Of a DNA stretch of 64,000 nt, positions 1-8,302 are shown one piece after another. Under the pieces are notes generated by a model, which was given only the letters and a program-made list of their open reading frames with translations, ran no database searches and was not told the origin of the DNA. The position numbers and the translations under genes are program-made. Positions within the stretch are counted from its first letter, which is position 1; each line of letters opens with the position of its first letter. The DNA lies in contig CALTTH010000014.1 of NCBI GenBank assembly GCA_943908365.1, positions 1-64,000 of the forward strand, given 5' to 3'. The DNA comes from an uncultured Hyphomicrobiales bacterium (lineage in GTDB: Bacteria > Pseudomonadota > Alphaproteobacteria > Rhizobiales > Rhizobiaceae).

Positions 1-655
1 CTCGCTTGCCGCGTTCGCTGGTGACTTCCGGCGCCAGAACACGTCCGGCAGCTGAAATGGACGCGAGCGGGTTGCGAAGATCGTGGCCGAGGACGGCGAC
101 GAATTGCTCGCGCAATTCGCCCGTCTCTTGCTCAGCAAGAAGCACGCGTTGCGCTTCACGTTTCTTGCCCACCGCCCGGCGGATGTTGGTTCGCAGCGAT
201 GCGTTGATGTTCGCCAGCGCTTCCTTTGCGTTTTCAGCAGCCTGCCTGGCTTGCAGCAGGTCTCGTTCCAGCTGGCGCCGCTTGACGGAACGAAAGACGG
301 TGACGAGCGTCACACCTGTCTCATCGCCGCCAAGTCGGCCCCTTGCGCTCACCGTCACGGGAAGCCGCTTGCCGCTTTTCGTCTTGAGATCGAAGGCGAT
401 CTCTTCGCAAAATCCCTGCAAGCGCAAGGTCGGCTCGAAATTCGTCTCGTAGAAGACATTGCCCGCCACAGTCAGCAAGACCGTCATCCGTTTTCCCAGC
501 AGCTCTTCTTTTTCCTCGCCGATCCACTCGGCGAGCGTCTGGTTGACCCTCGCCATCATGCCTTGGGAGTTCAGGACGACATAGCCGCACGGCGCTCTTT
601 CGAACAGCGCGTCGGGATAATCCAAGGCAGGGGCAGGGGGTAGCGACGCGTCGAT
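1..655 (-). CDS. PAS sensor histidine kinase, N-terminal part (runs off left edge)
   Basis: The minus strand is open from the window edge up to about 655 in one frame, giving some 218 codons. It encodes a PAS domain (about residues 15-120), a charged helical linker (125-185) and a HisKA H-box reading VLGHDLRNPLASI with the phospho-acceptor His near residue 191, so it is a two-component histidine kinase whose catalytic domain lies outside the window. No transmembrane segment is seen, so it is probably cytosolic. The start is uncertain: the frame has no ATG or GTG near the beginning. The codon that overlaps the hydrolase stop (TAA 657-655) is ATC at 655-653, with an AAAGGG ribosome site in front; the first standard alternative is TTG at 625-623 without a clear ribosome site. 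It is coupled to the RsbQ-like hydrolase upstream. Confidence 0.8.
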   Translation of the reverse strand, partial: MDASLPPAPALDYPDALFERAPCGYVVLNSQGMMARVNQTLAEWIGEEKEELLGKRMTVLLTVAGNVFYETNFEPTLRLQGFCEEIAFDLKTKSGKRLPVTVSARGRLGGDETGVTLVTVFRSVKRRQLERDLLQARQAAENAKEALANINASLRTNIRRAVGKKREAQRVLLAEQETGELREQFVAVLGHDLRNPLASISAAGRVLAPEVTSERGKR

Positions 656-1443
656 TACACAAAACCCTTTATGGCGGATATAACGGTCTGCGGCGCGCTG
701 AGGTTCGGGCAGTGCCCAGTGGCATCAAGCATGACGAACTGCGCATGCGGGATCGCGTCCGCGACGTAGCGCCCCACATTCTCTGAGGCGATGATATCGT
801 CCCGGCACTGTAAGACAAGCACCTGCGCCGTCACCTTGGGCAAATCTGCCCTGTTGTCGGAGGTAAACGTCACCCGGGCGAAGGTTCGGGCGATTTCAGG
901 GTCCATTCGACAGAAGCTGTCGGCAAGTTCGCTGGCAAGCTCTGGACGGTCGCTATTGCCCATGATTGCGGGCGCCATCGCATTGGACCAGGCAATATGA
1001 TTTTCTGCAAGCGATGCAAGCAGTTCGTTGATGTCCTCTTGTTCAAAACCGCCGATGTAGGGTCCGTCGTTGATATAGCGCGGCGAAGGTCCGACCATCA
1101 CGACGCTGGAGAACAACTCCGGCGCTTTGATGGAGGCAAGTGCTCCGATCATGGCGCTCACGGAGTGGCCGACGATGATGCCATCGTTGAAGTCGAGTTC
1201 GCGACCGATATCGATAATATCGTCGGCGTAAGCGTCAATGCGTGAGTATCTCCGGCGATCATAGGACGATAAATCGGAGCTTCCAGCGCCGACATGGTCG
1301 AACGTGACCACATTGAAACGATCCTCGAAAGCCGGCGCGACCAGTCGCCACATCTGCTGGTCGCATCCATAGCCGTGGGCAAATATCATGGGCCGCCGTC
1401 CGTTGCCCGACTGCTTTACATTGTTCTTCAAAATAGCTGACAA
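655..1443 (-). CDS. RsbQ-like alpha/beta hydrolase (signalling type)
   Basis: This 262-residue alpha/beta hydrolase has the size and catalytic spacing of Bacillus subtilis RsbQ, the partner of the PAS phosphatase RsbP. The triad is visible: Ser94 in VGHSVSAM, Asp215 in CRDD and His244 in TGHCPN, and the oxyanion motif HGYGCD lies near residue 24. I chose the TTG start at 1443 because GAGG precedes it and the protein then begins like the family (SAILKNNVKQSG); an in-frame ATG at 1584 would add 47 residues unlike the family. The gene overlaps the PAS kinase that follows, which suggests that the hydrolase supplies or binds the ligand sensed by the PAS domain. RsbQ proteins are also related to the plant receptors KAI2 and D14. 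The substrate is unknown. Confidence 0.8.
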   Translation of the reverse strand: MSAILKNNVKQSGNGRRPMIFAHGYGCDQQMWRLVAPAFEDRFNVVTFDHVGAGSSDLSSYDRRRYSRIDAYADDIIDIGRELDFNDGIIVGHSVSAMIGALASIKAPELFSSVVMVGPSPRYINDGPYIGGFEQEDINELLASLAENHIAWSNAMAPAIMGNSDRPELASELADSFCRMDPEIARTFARVTFTSDNRADLPKVTAQVLVLQCRDDIIASENVGRYVADAIPHAQFVMLDATGHCPNLSAPQTVISAIKGFV

Positions 1444-1783
1444 ACGGAACCCTCGACTGCTGACCGCGATCAGTCTGCTAAATGGCGACGATCCGTTGGG
1501 TGCGGAGCACCATACGACGTCGGAAGAAGATTGTCGCTTGAATTCTTGACAATGATCATTCCAGGGTGTCCCGCGCGACCCCAAGGAGCGCGCTGCGTCT
1601 TCAGCCCTTCAGCGGTAACCTTGCGATGGAAGATATGCTTCTTTTGAAGCAGCCGCACTCGTAAAAAGACCGGAGCCGCTTTGGCAGAGGCAGCTCCGGG
1701 TCTTCTTTTCGGGTTCGAAACAAACGGCGCCTGTGAAATGAGCCCAGATGAAGCACGCTTTTTAGATCGGGACACGTACTCCG
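1444..1783. other. Intergenic region, hydrolase to ABC exporter
   Basis: About 340 bases without a convincing gene. It holds the exporter terminator (1663-1704) and presumably the promoter of the RsbQ-like gene. Open frames here are short and show no family signal. Confidence 0.5.
1663..1704 (-). terminator. Rho-independent terminator of the ABC exporter
   Basis: On the minus strand AAGACCCGGAGC pairs with GCTCCGGTCTT (one bulged base) across a loop of about 16 bases, and is followed directly by TTTTT (1667-1663). It lies about 80 bases after the exporter stop codon. Confidence 0.65.
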
Positions 1784-3574
1784 TTACACCGCCAGTCCCT
1801 TGGTGAGCTCCAGCGCCTGGCGCTCGAAAAGGCGGCGGTAGATGCCGTTTTTAAGGCGGACGAGCGACGTGTGATCGCCTTCCTCTACGATCTTGCCCTT
1901 GTCGAACACGAGAAGACGGTCGAGGGCGCGGACCGTGGACAGGCGGTGAGCGATGACGAGCGTTGTGCGGCCCTCCATCAGGCGCTCCATCGCCTGCTGG
2001 ATCTGCATTTCGCTCTCGCTGTCGAGGCTCGAGGTTGCCTCGTCTAGGATCAGCACGGGTGCATCGGCCAGGAAGGCGCGAGCAATGGCGACCCGCTGAC
2101 GTTCCCCACCTGACAGCTTGACACCGCGCTCGCCCACCATCGTCTCGTAGCCTTTGGGCAGGCTGATGATGAAATCATGCGCGCTTGCCTGTTTTGCCGC
2201 GTTGACGATCTCGCGTCGCGATGCGTTTGGTCTGCCATAGGCGATGTTTTCGGCAAGCGTCCGATGGAAGAGGATCGGCTCCTGTTGGACAATTGCGATC
2301 TGGCCGCGCAGGCTTGCCTGGGTCACCTCCGCGATATTCTGCCCATCGATGCGAATGGCGCCGGAGTTGACGTCGTAGAGCCGCTGGATGAGCTTGACGA
2401 AGGTGGTCTTGCCGGAGCCGGAATGACCGACCAGGCCAACCCGTTCGCCCGGTTTGATCGTGACGGAAAACCTGTCATAGAGCGGGGTGGGGTGGGCGCC
2501 ATATTGGAAGGTGACGCGGTCGAAGACAATCTCGCCATTGCCGATCGCGATCGGCTTTGCGCCGCGCCTGTCCTCGATGCCGAGCGGTGTCTTGTCGAGC
2601 AGCACCAGTTCTTCCATATCGTTGACCGCACGCTGCAGGTTGCGGATGTCCTGCCCAACCGAACGCAGGTATCCTTGCAGCACGAAGAACATCGCCAGCA
2701 CGAAGGTGACGTCGCCAGCTGACGCCAGCCCGCGCTGCCACATGATCAGGCCGGTGCCGAGGATGCCCGCCTGCATCGAGACCATCATAAAGCCTTGGAT
2801 GGTGCCGTTCACGGTGCCGCGGCGCCATGTGCGGCGGGTGCGACTGTCCCATTTGCCCAGAACGTGGCTCAGCCGCGTTTCTTCGCGATCTTCCGCACCG
2901 AAGGCTTTGACCACGGAGTTGCAACTGATGGCGTCGGCAAGTGCCCCGCCGAGCTTGGTGTCCCAGGCATTGGCGAGCTTGGCGGCAGGTGACACGTAAC
3001 CCATCGAAAGTACGACTGTCACGCCGATATAGATCAGCGAGCCCGCGGCCACGATCAGCCCCATGACGGGCCAGTAGCTGCCAAGCACGATGCTGGCACC
3101 AATTAGCATCACGATCGATGGAAGCAGTGCAATGAGCAGCACATCGTTCAGTGAATCGAGCGCCCACATGCCACGCGTGATCTTGCGCACCGTCGAACCG
3201 GCGAAGCTGTTGGCATGCCAGTCGGTGGAAAAGCGCTGCACCCTGTGAAAGCCGCTATTGGCCACATCGACCATAATGCGCAGCGTCAGCCGGATGATGC
3301 CATTATAGATGAACCAGCGCAGCACGACGCTGGTGAGACCGAGAGCCGTGACGATGACGAAGGCGCGAAGAGCGCCATCCGCCGCATTGCCACCGGCGAT
3401 GGCGTCGACGATCCGGCCGGAGAAGACCGGGACGAGAACCTCTGCCAGTGTGCTGGCAACAACCAGGACAATGATGCCACCGACCAGGGCAGGACGGTGC
3501 GTCCATTGACGAAATACAAAGCCGAGCACGTTGCGATACGCATCGGCGCGGAAGTCGAGCTTCTTGCGAGCCAT
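1784..3574 (-). CDS. ABC exporter, fused membrane and ATPase domains (MsbA/multidrug type)
   Basis: This 596-residue half-transporter has an N-terminal six-helix exporter domain (about residues 25-310) and a C-terminal ATPase. The ATPase shows Walker A GHSGSGKTT, signature LSGGERQR, Walker B VLILDEATSSLD and the H-loop IAHRLSTV. Such proteins work as homodimers in the inner membrane and pump lipids, drugs or peptides outward; the substrate cannot be read from the sequence. The start at 3574 (MARKKLDFRADAY) is preferred because the family begins there. ATGs at 3610 and 3646 are possible, and none has a strong ribosome site. The gene is monocistronic with its own terminator downstream, and it has no obvious functional link to its neighbours. 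Confidence 0.85.
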   Translation of the reverse strand: MARKKLDFRADAYRNVLGFVFRQWTHRPALVGGIIVLVVASTLAEVLVPVFSGRIVDAIAGGNAADGALRAFVIVTALGLTSVVLRWFIYNGIIRLTLRIMVDVANSGFHRVQRFSTDWHANSFAGSTVRKITRGMWALDSLNDVLLIALLPSIVMLIGASIVLGSYWPVMGLIVAAGSLIYIGVTVVLSMGYVSPAAKLANAWDTKLGGALADAISCNSVVKAFGAEDREETRLSHVLGKWDSRTRRTWRRGTVNGTIQGFMMVSMQAGILGTGLIMWQRGLASAGDVTFVLAMFFVLQGYLRSVGQDIRNLQRAVNDMEELVLLDKTPLGIEDRRGAKPIAIGNGEIVFDRVTFQYGAHPTPLYDRFSVTIKPGERVGLVGHSGSGKTTFVKLIQRLYDVNSGAIRIDGQNIAEVTQASLRGQIAIVQQEPILFHRTLAENIAYGRPNASRREIVNAAKQASAHDFIISLPKGYETMVGERGVKLSGGERQRVAIARAFLADAPVLILDEATSSLDSESEMQIQQAMERLMEGRTTLVIAHRLSTVRALDRLLVFDKGKIVEEGDHTSLVRLKNGIYRRLFERQALELTKGLAV

Positions 3575-4136
3575 TGAAACAGTCCGGCCATCAGATGAAG
3601 CCGGCTCCATAAAAGACAGTTGAAGGATGAAGCCGGAACAGGACACGACATAGTCCCGGCAGATCGGTGGCGTTTTAAAGGGCTTGTTGAAGCCGCCTGC
3701 CGCGTACCCTTAAGCGGGCCGCGAATTGAAATGACCTAACGTCGGATCATTCCGCACGGGAAGGTTTCGATGGATGTATATGTCATGCAACGCCTCCCTT
3801 TTTCGATCTGCAGCGGTGCCGATTTTGTAGCGGAGAAATCTTCCGCTGCCAACCGCCCTCGTGACAGTTTGCGGATGATGATGCTCAGAGGACACAATCG
3901 GTGGCTTCAAACAGCAGACTTAGTCGATGACTATGGTGCGCCTCGTGCGGCGACCGCAACCAGCATGACGGTCGTCAACATCCGCCTGTCTAGACGTTTT
4001 GCCGGTCACGTTGAGGTAACGTTGCGTGTGATGAAGACGATGTCGGGATTTGTCGCACATCACGAACTTTGCGACGCATGAGAGTGGTCAACCCACTCTC
4101 ATGATCGGATCGCTTGGTCTTTCGAGGCTCCGCCGC
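3575..4136. other. Intergenic region between LysR gene and ABC exporter
   Basis: About 560 bases with only short open frames, none of a recognisable family. It contains a perfect 11-bp inverted repeat at 4077-4103, just behind the LysR gene, and must carry the promoter of the ABC exporter. No RNA gene was recognised. Confidence 0.5.
4077..4103. repeat. Perfect 11-bp stem-loop behind the LysR gene
   Basis: CATGAGAGTGG pairs perfectly with CCACTCTCATG over a 5-base loop (TCAAC). It lies 34 bases past the LysR stop codon. There is no T run on either side, so it is not a classical terminator; it may protect the LysR transcript 3' end or be a protein site. Confidence 0.5.
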
Positions 4137-5045
4137 TTACCCCGAAAAGGCACGTCGCGAGCCATCGGTGTTCGTCATGCATTCGGCCCGGATAAGGTCC
4201 GCCACCTTCTGGACCCGATCGACCCGATCCTGCCGCTTGGTGACATGCAGGAATGTCAGGTCGCGCGCGATGGCCCTTGAGCCGGGCAGATCGCAGCGGA
4301 CGAGTTCACCGGTTTCCAACTGCGGCGCGAGGACGCGGAGCGACTCCAGTGCGATGCCGAAGCCGGAGAGGGCCGCCGGTATGATCTGAGAGGCGCGGTT
4401 GAATCTGAGCCAGTTCACCTTGGCCGTCGCGATGCCATTGAGTTCAAGCCAGTCGTTCCATGTGACAGCGTTTGTCTCGTTGACGATCAATGCGCAGTCG
4501 GCCAGATCGCTGGCGCTTTGCAGGCGCGCCTTGAGGCTCGGAGCGCAAACAGGGGTGAAGACATCCGGCCCTAATGACTCCAGATCGTGGATTTTAGATG
4601 CTGGCTCTCCATAGAGGATGGCGACGTCGAAATCTCGGTAACGTTTGAAGTCCGGTGCCTCATCCGCCACGATCCTGATGTCGCGGATTTTCTCGGCCAG
4701 AAGCGATTGTACGACGACGGGGAGAAGTTGGCTTGCCAGTCCCGGCGGGCTGGAGATCGAGATGGGCATATCCCGCGCGTCGGTGAGTGACTGCAGTCCA
4801 AGACGCATTTCATCGAAACCCTTCACCACGTGCTTCAGCAGGTTTTCGCCTTCCACAGTCAGTTGCAGCCCGTTTCCGACGCGCCGAAACAGTGGACAAG
4901 CCAGGCGCTCTTCAAGTTTTCGAACCGCTTGGCTGACCGCGCTCGTCGACAGGGCGAGATGTTCAGCGGTAACTCGGAACGAGCATGTCTGGCCCGCCTC
5001 AGCGAAAATTTCGAGGGCGCTCAAGGGAACGCTGAGACGTGTCAT
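4137..5045 (-). CDS. LysR-family transcriptional regulator
   Basis: A 302-residue LysR regulator with an N-terminal winged helix (about residues 5-62; SALEIFAEAGQTCSFRVTAE then STSAVSQAVRKLEERL) and a type 2 periplasmic-binding-like effector domain. The start at 5045 (MTRLSVPLSALEIF) fits the family; the longer open frame to 5627 overlaps the divergent SDR gene and is not believed. It is divergent from the SDR-hydrolase pair with 118 bases between, the usual LysR layout in which the regulator controls the neighbouring operon and itself. The effector is unknown. Confidence 0.85.
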   Translation of the reverse strand: MTRLSVPLSALEIFAEAGQTCSFRVTAEHLALSTSAVSQAVRKLEERLACPLFRRVGNGLQLTVEGENLLKHVVKGFDEMRLGLQSLTDARDMPISISSPPGLASQLLPVVVQSLLAEKIRDIRIVADEAPDFKRYRDFDVAILYGEPASKIHDLESLGPDVFTPVCAPSLKARLQSASDLADCALIVNETNAVTWNDWLELNGIATAKVNWLRFNRASQIIPAALSGFGIALESLRVLAPQLETGELVRCDLPGSRAIARDLTFLHVTKRQDRVDRVQKVADLIRAECMTNTDGSRRAFSG

Positions 5046-5115
5046 TGTGAAGCTCCGCTTAACGGCCGAGAAACCAGAAGTCGTTTGCCCGCCGTTCGTC
5101 TCAATCCTAATCATT

Positions 5116-5150
5116 GTCTCGAGGAGACTGGGGTCTGGCGATGGTATCGC
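5116..5150. promoter_or_regulatory. Candidate LysR operator region
   Basis: Two small dyads lie in the LysR-SDR divergent gap: GTCTC-GAG-GAGAC at 5116-5128 and GCGAT-GGT-ATCGC at 5138-5150. They are centred 22 bp apart. This is the place where a LysR dimer pair would be expected, but both dyads are short and no consensus is available for this regulator. Confidence 0.3.
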
Positions 5151-5163
5151 TGCCGGAGGAAGC

Positions 5164-5919
5164 ATGCAACGAGAACTGAGTGGGCGCGTGGCACTGATAA
5201 CCGGTGCTGCACGGGGCATAGGCTTTGCCATTGCTGAGCGGCTTGCTGGGCAGGGCGCCCATGTCATCATTTCGGACATCGACCTTGTTGCCGGGGAGCA
5301 TGGCGTCGCACGGATTGTCGGATCGGGCGGCTCGGCGAGCTTCGCTGCGGTCGATCTCGGCCAGCCAAGCGATGTCCTACGCTTGGCCGAGGATGTGAGG
5401 CGTGAGCACGCACACATCGACATTTTGGTAAACAATGCCGGTGTCGTGTCTACGGGTCCGGTCGAGACCGTAGAGCTTGAGGAATTCCAACGGCTCATGA
5501 CCATCGATCTCACGGCGGTCTTTTTGCTGACAAAGGCTTTTTTACCGGACATGACCGCATCCGGTTGGGGCCGCATCATCAACATTGCGTCGATCGCTGG
5601 CCAACAGGGCGGCGGCATGTTCGGCAATAGCTGCTATGCCGCGGCGAAGGGAGGTGTCATCGCCTTCAGCAAGGGGGTCGCACGGGAGGCTGGCCGCTCC
5701 GGCGTGACCTGCAACACCATCTGTCCCGGTCTCACCGACACTGCGCTAACCTCGACGCTGACCGATGCGCAGAGAGAGCAGATCATCTCGACGATACCCG
5801 TCGGAAGACCTGGCGAGCCACACGACATTGCCGAAGCGGTTGGCTTCTTGGCCTCGGATGATGCGAGCTTCATTACGGGCGTCACATTGAATGTAGATGG
5901 CGGCTTCATGCGCTATTGA
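5164..5919 (+). CDS. Short-chain dehydrogenase/reductase (SDR)
   Basis: A 251-residue classical SDR oxidoreductase: cofactor motif TGAARGIG near residue 14, NNAG at about 88, catalytic Ser in NIASIAG, Tyr and Lys in YAAAKGG, and the C-terminal DGGF typical of FabG-like proteins. It reduces or oxidises a hydroxyl/keto group with NAD(P)H; the substrate is unknown. The start is at 5164, where GGAGGA sits 5 bases upstream; a longer open frame beginning at 4645 runs over the LysR gene and is an artefact. It is the first gene after the divergent LysR regulator and is followed by a hydrolase 67 bases on, so the pair may form a small catabolic operon. Confidence 0.85.
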   Translation: MQRELSGRVALITGAARGIGFAIAERLAGQGAHVIISDIDLVAGEHGVARIVGSGGSASFAAVDLGQPSDVLRLAEDVRREHAHIDILVNNAGVVSTGPVETVELEEFQRLMTIDLTAVFLLTKAFLPDMTASGWGRIINIASIAGQQGGGMFGNSCYAAAKGGVIAFSKGVAREAGRSGVTCNTICPGLTDTALTSTLTDAQREQIISTIPVGRPGEPHDIAEAVGFLASDDASFITGVTLNVDGGFMRY

Positions 5920-5986
5920 AAAAGTGGATCACCAACAGGCGGGTCAGGGAGGCCGGCCAAGAAGAACAGCAGGGGGAGGAGCAGAC

Positions 5987-6823
5987 ATGCAGAAGAATTT
6001 CACGACAAGCGACGGCGCCGTCCTGGCCTATACGGATGTGGGTCAAGGGCCAGCGCTTGTCATGCTGCCGGGCTGGTCGCAATCGGCCGCGATGTTTCGC
6101 CACCAGATCGAACACTTCTCGGCAACACACCGCGTGGTCGCGGTAGATTTTCGAGGCCATGGGAGGTCGCCGGATGCCGCACGCGGCTTTCGTATCTTCC
6201 GCTTCGCAGCGGACATCATGGAACTGATGAAACACGAGAGAATAGAAAACGCAACGATGCTTGGCTGGTCGATGGGTGCCTCCGTCCTCTGGGCGATGAT
6301 AGATATCTTTGGTACATCCTTCATCGACAAGCTGATCCTCGTTGACGAGCCAGCAACCGTTATGCGGCAGGCCGGCATGAGCGATGAGGATATCCTAAAT
6401 GCCGGCGCCCTATTCGACGCAGCCACGATGGTCGCGATTGCAGAGCAGATCAAGGGTGCTGAAGGTGCCGCGGCGCGCGCCACCTTCCTGGACGGCATGA
6501 TCACAAAGGGTATCCCGGAGGATCTGAAGGCCTGGCTGCTGCAGGAGAACCTTCGCGTCAACGCCGTTCATATCGCGGATCTTTTCGTCGACCATTGTTC
6601 GATCGACTGGAGCGACATTTTCGCTCGCATCGACCGGCCGACGCTGGTGATTGGCGGGCGCGTCAGCCACGTCAATCCCCGCTCACAAGAATGGATTCAC
6701 GCGCAGATCAAAGGGTCTCAACTTGTGATCTTCGAAGAAGCGGAAGGGGGAGCCCATTTTTCCTTCATCGAGGCACCGGCGCGGTTCAACGAGGTTCTTG
6801 CCGGCTTTCTTGCGGAGCAATAG
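5987..6823 (+). CDS. Alpha/beta hydrolase
   Basis: A 278-residue alpha/beta hydrolase with nucleophile elbow GWSMGA (Ser near residue 93), an oxyanion loop at LPGWSQSA and a late His in GGAHFSFIEAP. It belongs to the broad esterase/lactonase/haloperoxidase-like group and the substrate cannot be told. The start at 5987 has a strong GGGGGAGGAG ribosome site; an upstream in-frame start at 5897 overlaps the SDR gene and would lack a ribosome site. It probably shares a transcript with the SDR gene and converges on the lpd gene 100 bases further on. Confidence 0.8.
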   Translation: MQKNFTTSDGAVLAYTDVGQGPALVMLPGWSQSAAMFRHQIEHFSATHRVVAVDFRGHGRSPDAARGFRIFRFAADIMELMKHERIENATMLGWSMGASVLWAMIDIFGTSFIDKLILVDEPATVMRQAGMSDEDILNAGALFDAATMVAIAEQIKGAEGAAARATFLDGMITKGIPEDLKAWLLQENLRVNAVHIADLFVDHCSIDWSDIFARIDRPTLVIGGRVSHVNPRSQEWIHAQIKGSQLVIFEEAEGGAHFSFIEAPARFNEVLAGFLAEQ

Positions 6824-6925
6824 GCGCATCGCCTGTTGGACGATCGAGAGCAGGCTTTCAGCTTCGCCGACATCAGGTGCGGGACAGGAATCCATCTCGC
6901 ACCAATAAAGCTCTAGCCACCGCGT

Positions 6926-8302
6926 TCAGACGTGCAGCGCCATGCCCAACCCTTTCAACGCAGCCTCCTGCACCGCTTCCGACTGGGTCGGATGGGCCTG
7001 GATCGTCGCGGCAATATCGGTGAGTGTCGCGCCCATTTCGAGCGCCAACGAAAACTGTCCGGCCATTTCCGAGACGCCAGCCCCGACTGCCTGGATACCC
7101 AGAACCAGTCCGCTTTCCCGGATGAAAACGATGCGGACGAAGCCATCATCCAGGTCCCGCGTCATTGCGCGGCCATTGCCCGCGAAGGGAAAGACTGCGA
7201 CGCCTGCATCGCCGGCCTGCGTGGGCAACAGACCGACGACGACGATCTCCGGATCGGTAAAGCAAACAGCCGGCATGGCACGCTTGTCCCAGACGACCGG
7301 TTCTCCTGCAATGACGCGCGCCACAAGATCCCCCTGTGCCATTGCCCGATGTGCGAGCATCGGTTCGCCAGTGACATCGCCAACCGCATAAACGCCGCGC
7401 ATCGAAGTGCGGCAGTGTCGGTCGACAGCGAGATATCTTCCGTTGCGGTCGAGCCCCAGCGTTTCCAGCCCGAAGCCGTCGATATTCGGTACGCGGCCGA
7501 CCGTAACGAGAACCTTGTCTGCAGCAATGAACTCGCGTGTCTCTCCCACCATCACTTCAAGCTGCCCGTCGGCATAGTTTTGTGCGCGTGCCTCGGTGAG
7601 CACTTGGACATTGAGCGCAGCCAGCCGCCTGGCGACAGGCTTGATGAGATCGCCGTCATAAAGCGGCAGAAGTTGCGGGGCCGCCTCGACAATCGTCACC
7701 TGCGCCCCAAGTTTGGCCATGGCAGTGCCGATTTCCAATCCGATATAGCCGCCGCCCACCACGCACAGGCGCTTCGGTACCGTTTCGAGCGCCAGCACCT
7801 CGGTCGAGGACAGGATGTCGCCGCCGAAAGGCAGAGTGGGTATGGTCTGGGCGCGCGCCCCTGTGGCGATCACAAGATTTTCGCAGCGGAGCGTCTCGAC
7901 CGTGCCGTCCGTTGCTGTCACCTCGACGGTCTTGCCGTCGATAATTTGGGCTCTTCCCTGCAAGACATTGACCCGCGCCTTGCGCAGGAGGGCTGCAACA
8001 CCACCCGTGAGCCGCGAAACGATCCCGTCTTTCCAGGCGACGGCGCGAGCGAGATCGATTTCGGGTGCGGCGGAGGTGATGCCGAACGCGTTGTTGCCCG
8101 CAAGAGCGCTCGCTTCGGAGAACACGTCTGCGGTGTGGATGAGCGCCTTGGAGGGAATGCACCCGACATTCAGGCATGTGCCGCCAACGGCACCTTCCTC
8201 AACGAGGACCGTATCGAGCCCCAGTTGACCGGCGCGGATGGCTGCGACATAGCCGCCGGGGCCGCCGCCAATGATGAGAACTTTACAGGTTTTCGCTGTC
8301 AT
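6926..8302 (-). CDS. lpdA: Dihydrolipoamide dehydrogenase, E3 of branched-chain keto acid dehydrogenase
   Basis: A 458-residue flavoprotein that reoxidises the lipoyl group of the BkdB E2 core and passes electrons to NAD+. The FAD motif IIGGGPGGYVAA is at residue 10, the redox disulfide Cys43/Cys48 in GGTCLNVGCIPSK, an NAD motif VVGGGYIGLE lies in the middle, and the C-terminal His-Glu pair is in AHPTQSEAV. It is the last gene of the bkd operon and overlaps the E2 stop codon by four bases (ATGA). By position it is the specialised E3 often called lpdV. It could also serve other keto acid complexes. Confidence 0.93.
   Translation of the reverse strand: MTAKTCKVLIIGGGPGGYVAAIRAGQLGLDTVLVEEGAVGGTCLNVGCIPSKALIHTADVFSEASALAGNNAFGITSAAPEIDLARAVAWKDGIVSRLTGGVAALLRKARVNVLQGRAQIIDGKTVEVTATDGTVETLRCENLVIATGARAQTIPTLPFGGDILSSTEVLALETVPKRLCVVGGGYIGLEIGTAMAKLGAQVTIVEAAPQLLPLYDGDLIKPVARRLAALNVQVLTEARAQNYADGQLEVMVGETREFIAADKVLVTVGRVPNIDGFGLETLGLDRNGRYLAVDRHCRTSMRGVYAVGDVTGEPMLAHRAMAQGDLVARVIAGEPVVWDKRAMPAVCFTDPEIVVVGLLPTQAGDAGVAVFPFAGNGRAMTRDLDDGFVRIVFIRESGLVLGIQAVGAGVSEMAGQFSLALEMGATLTDIAATIQAHPTQSEAVQEAALKGLGMALHV

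Noticed and set aside
5046..5627. N-terminal extension of the LysR frame
   Set aside because: It would overlap the divergent SDR gene; the LysR helix-turn-helix starts right after the ATG at 5045.
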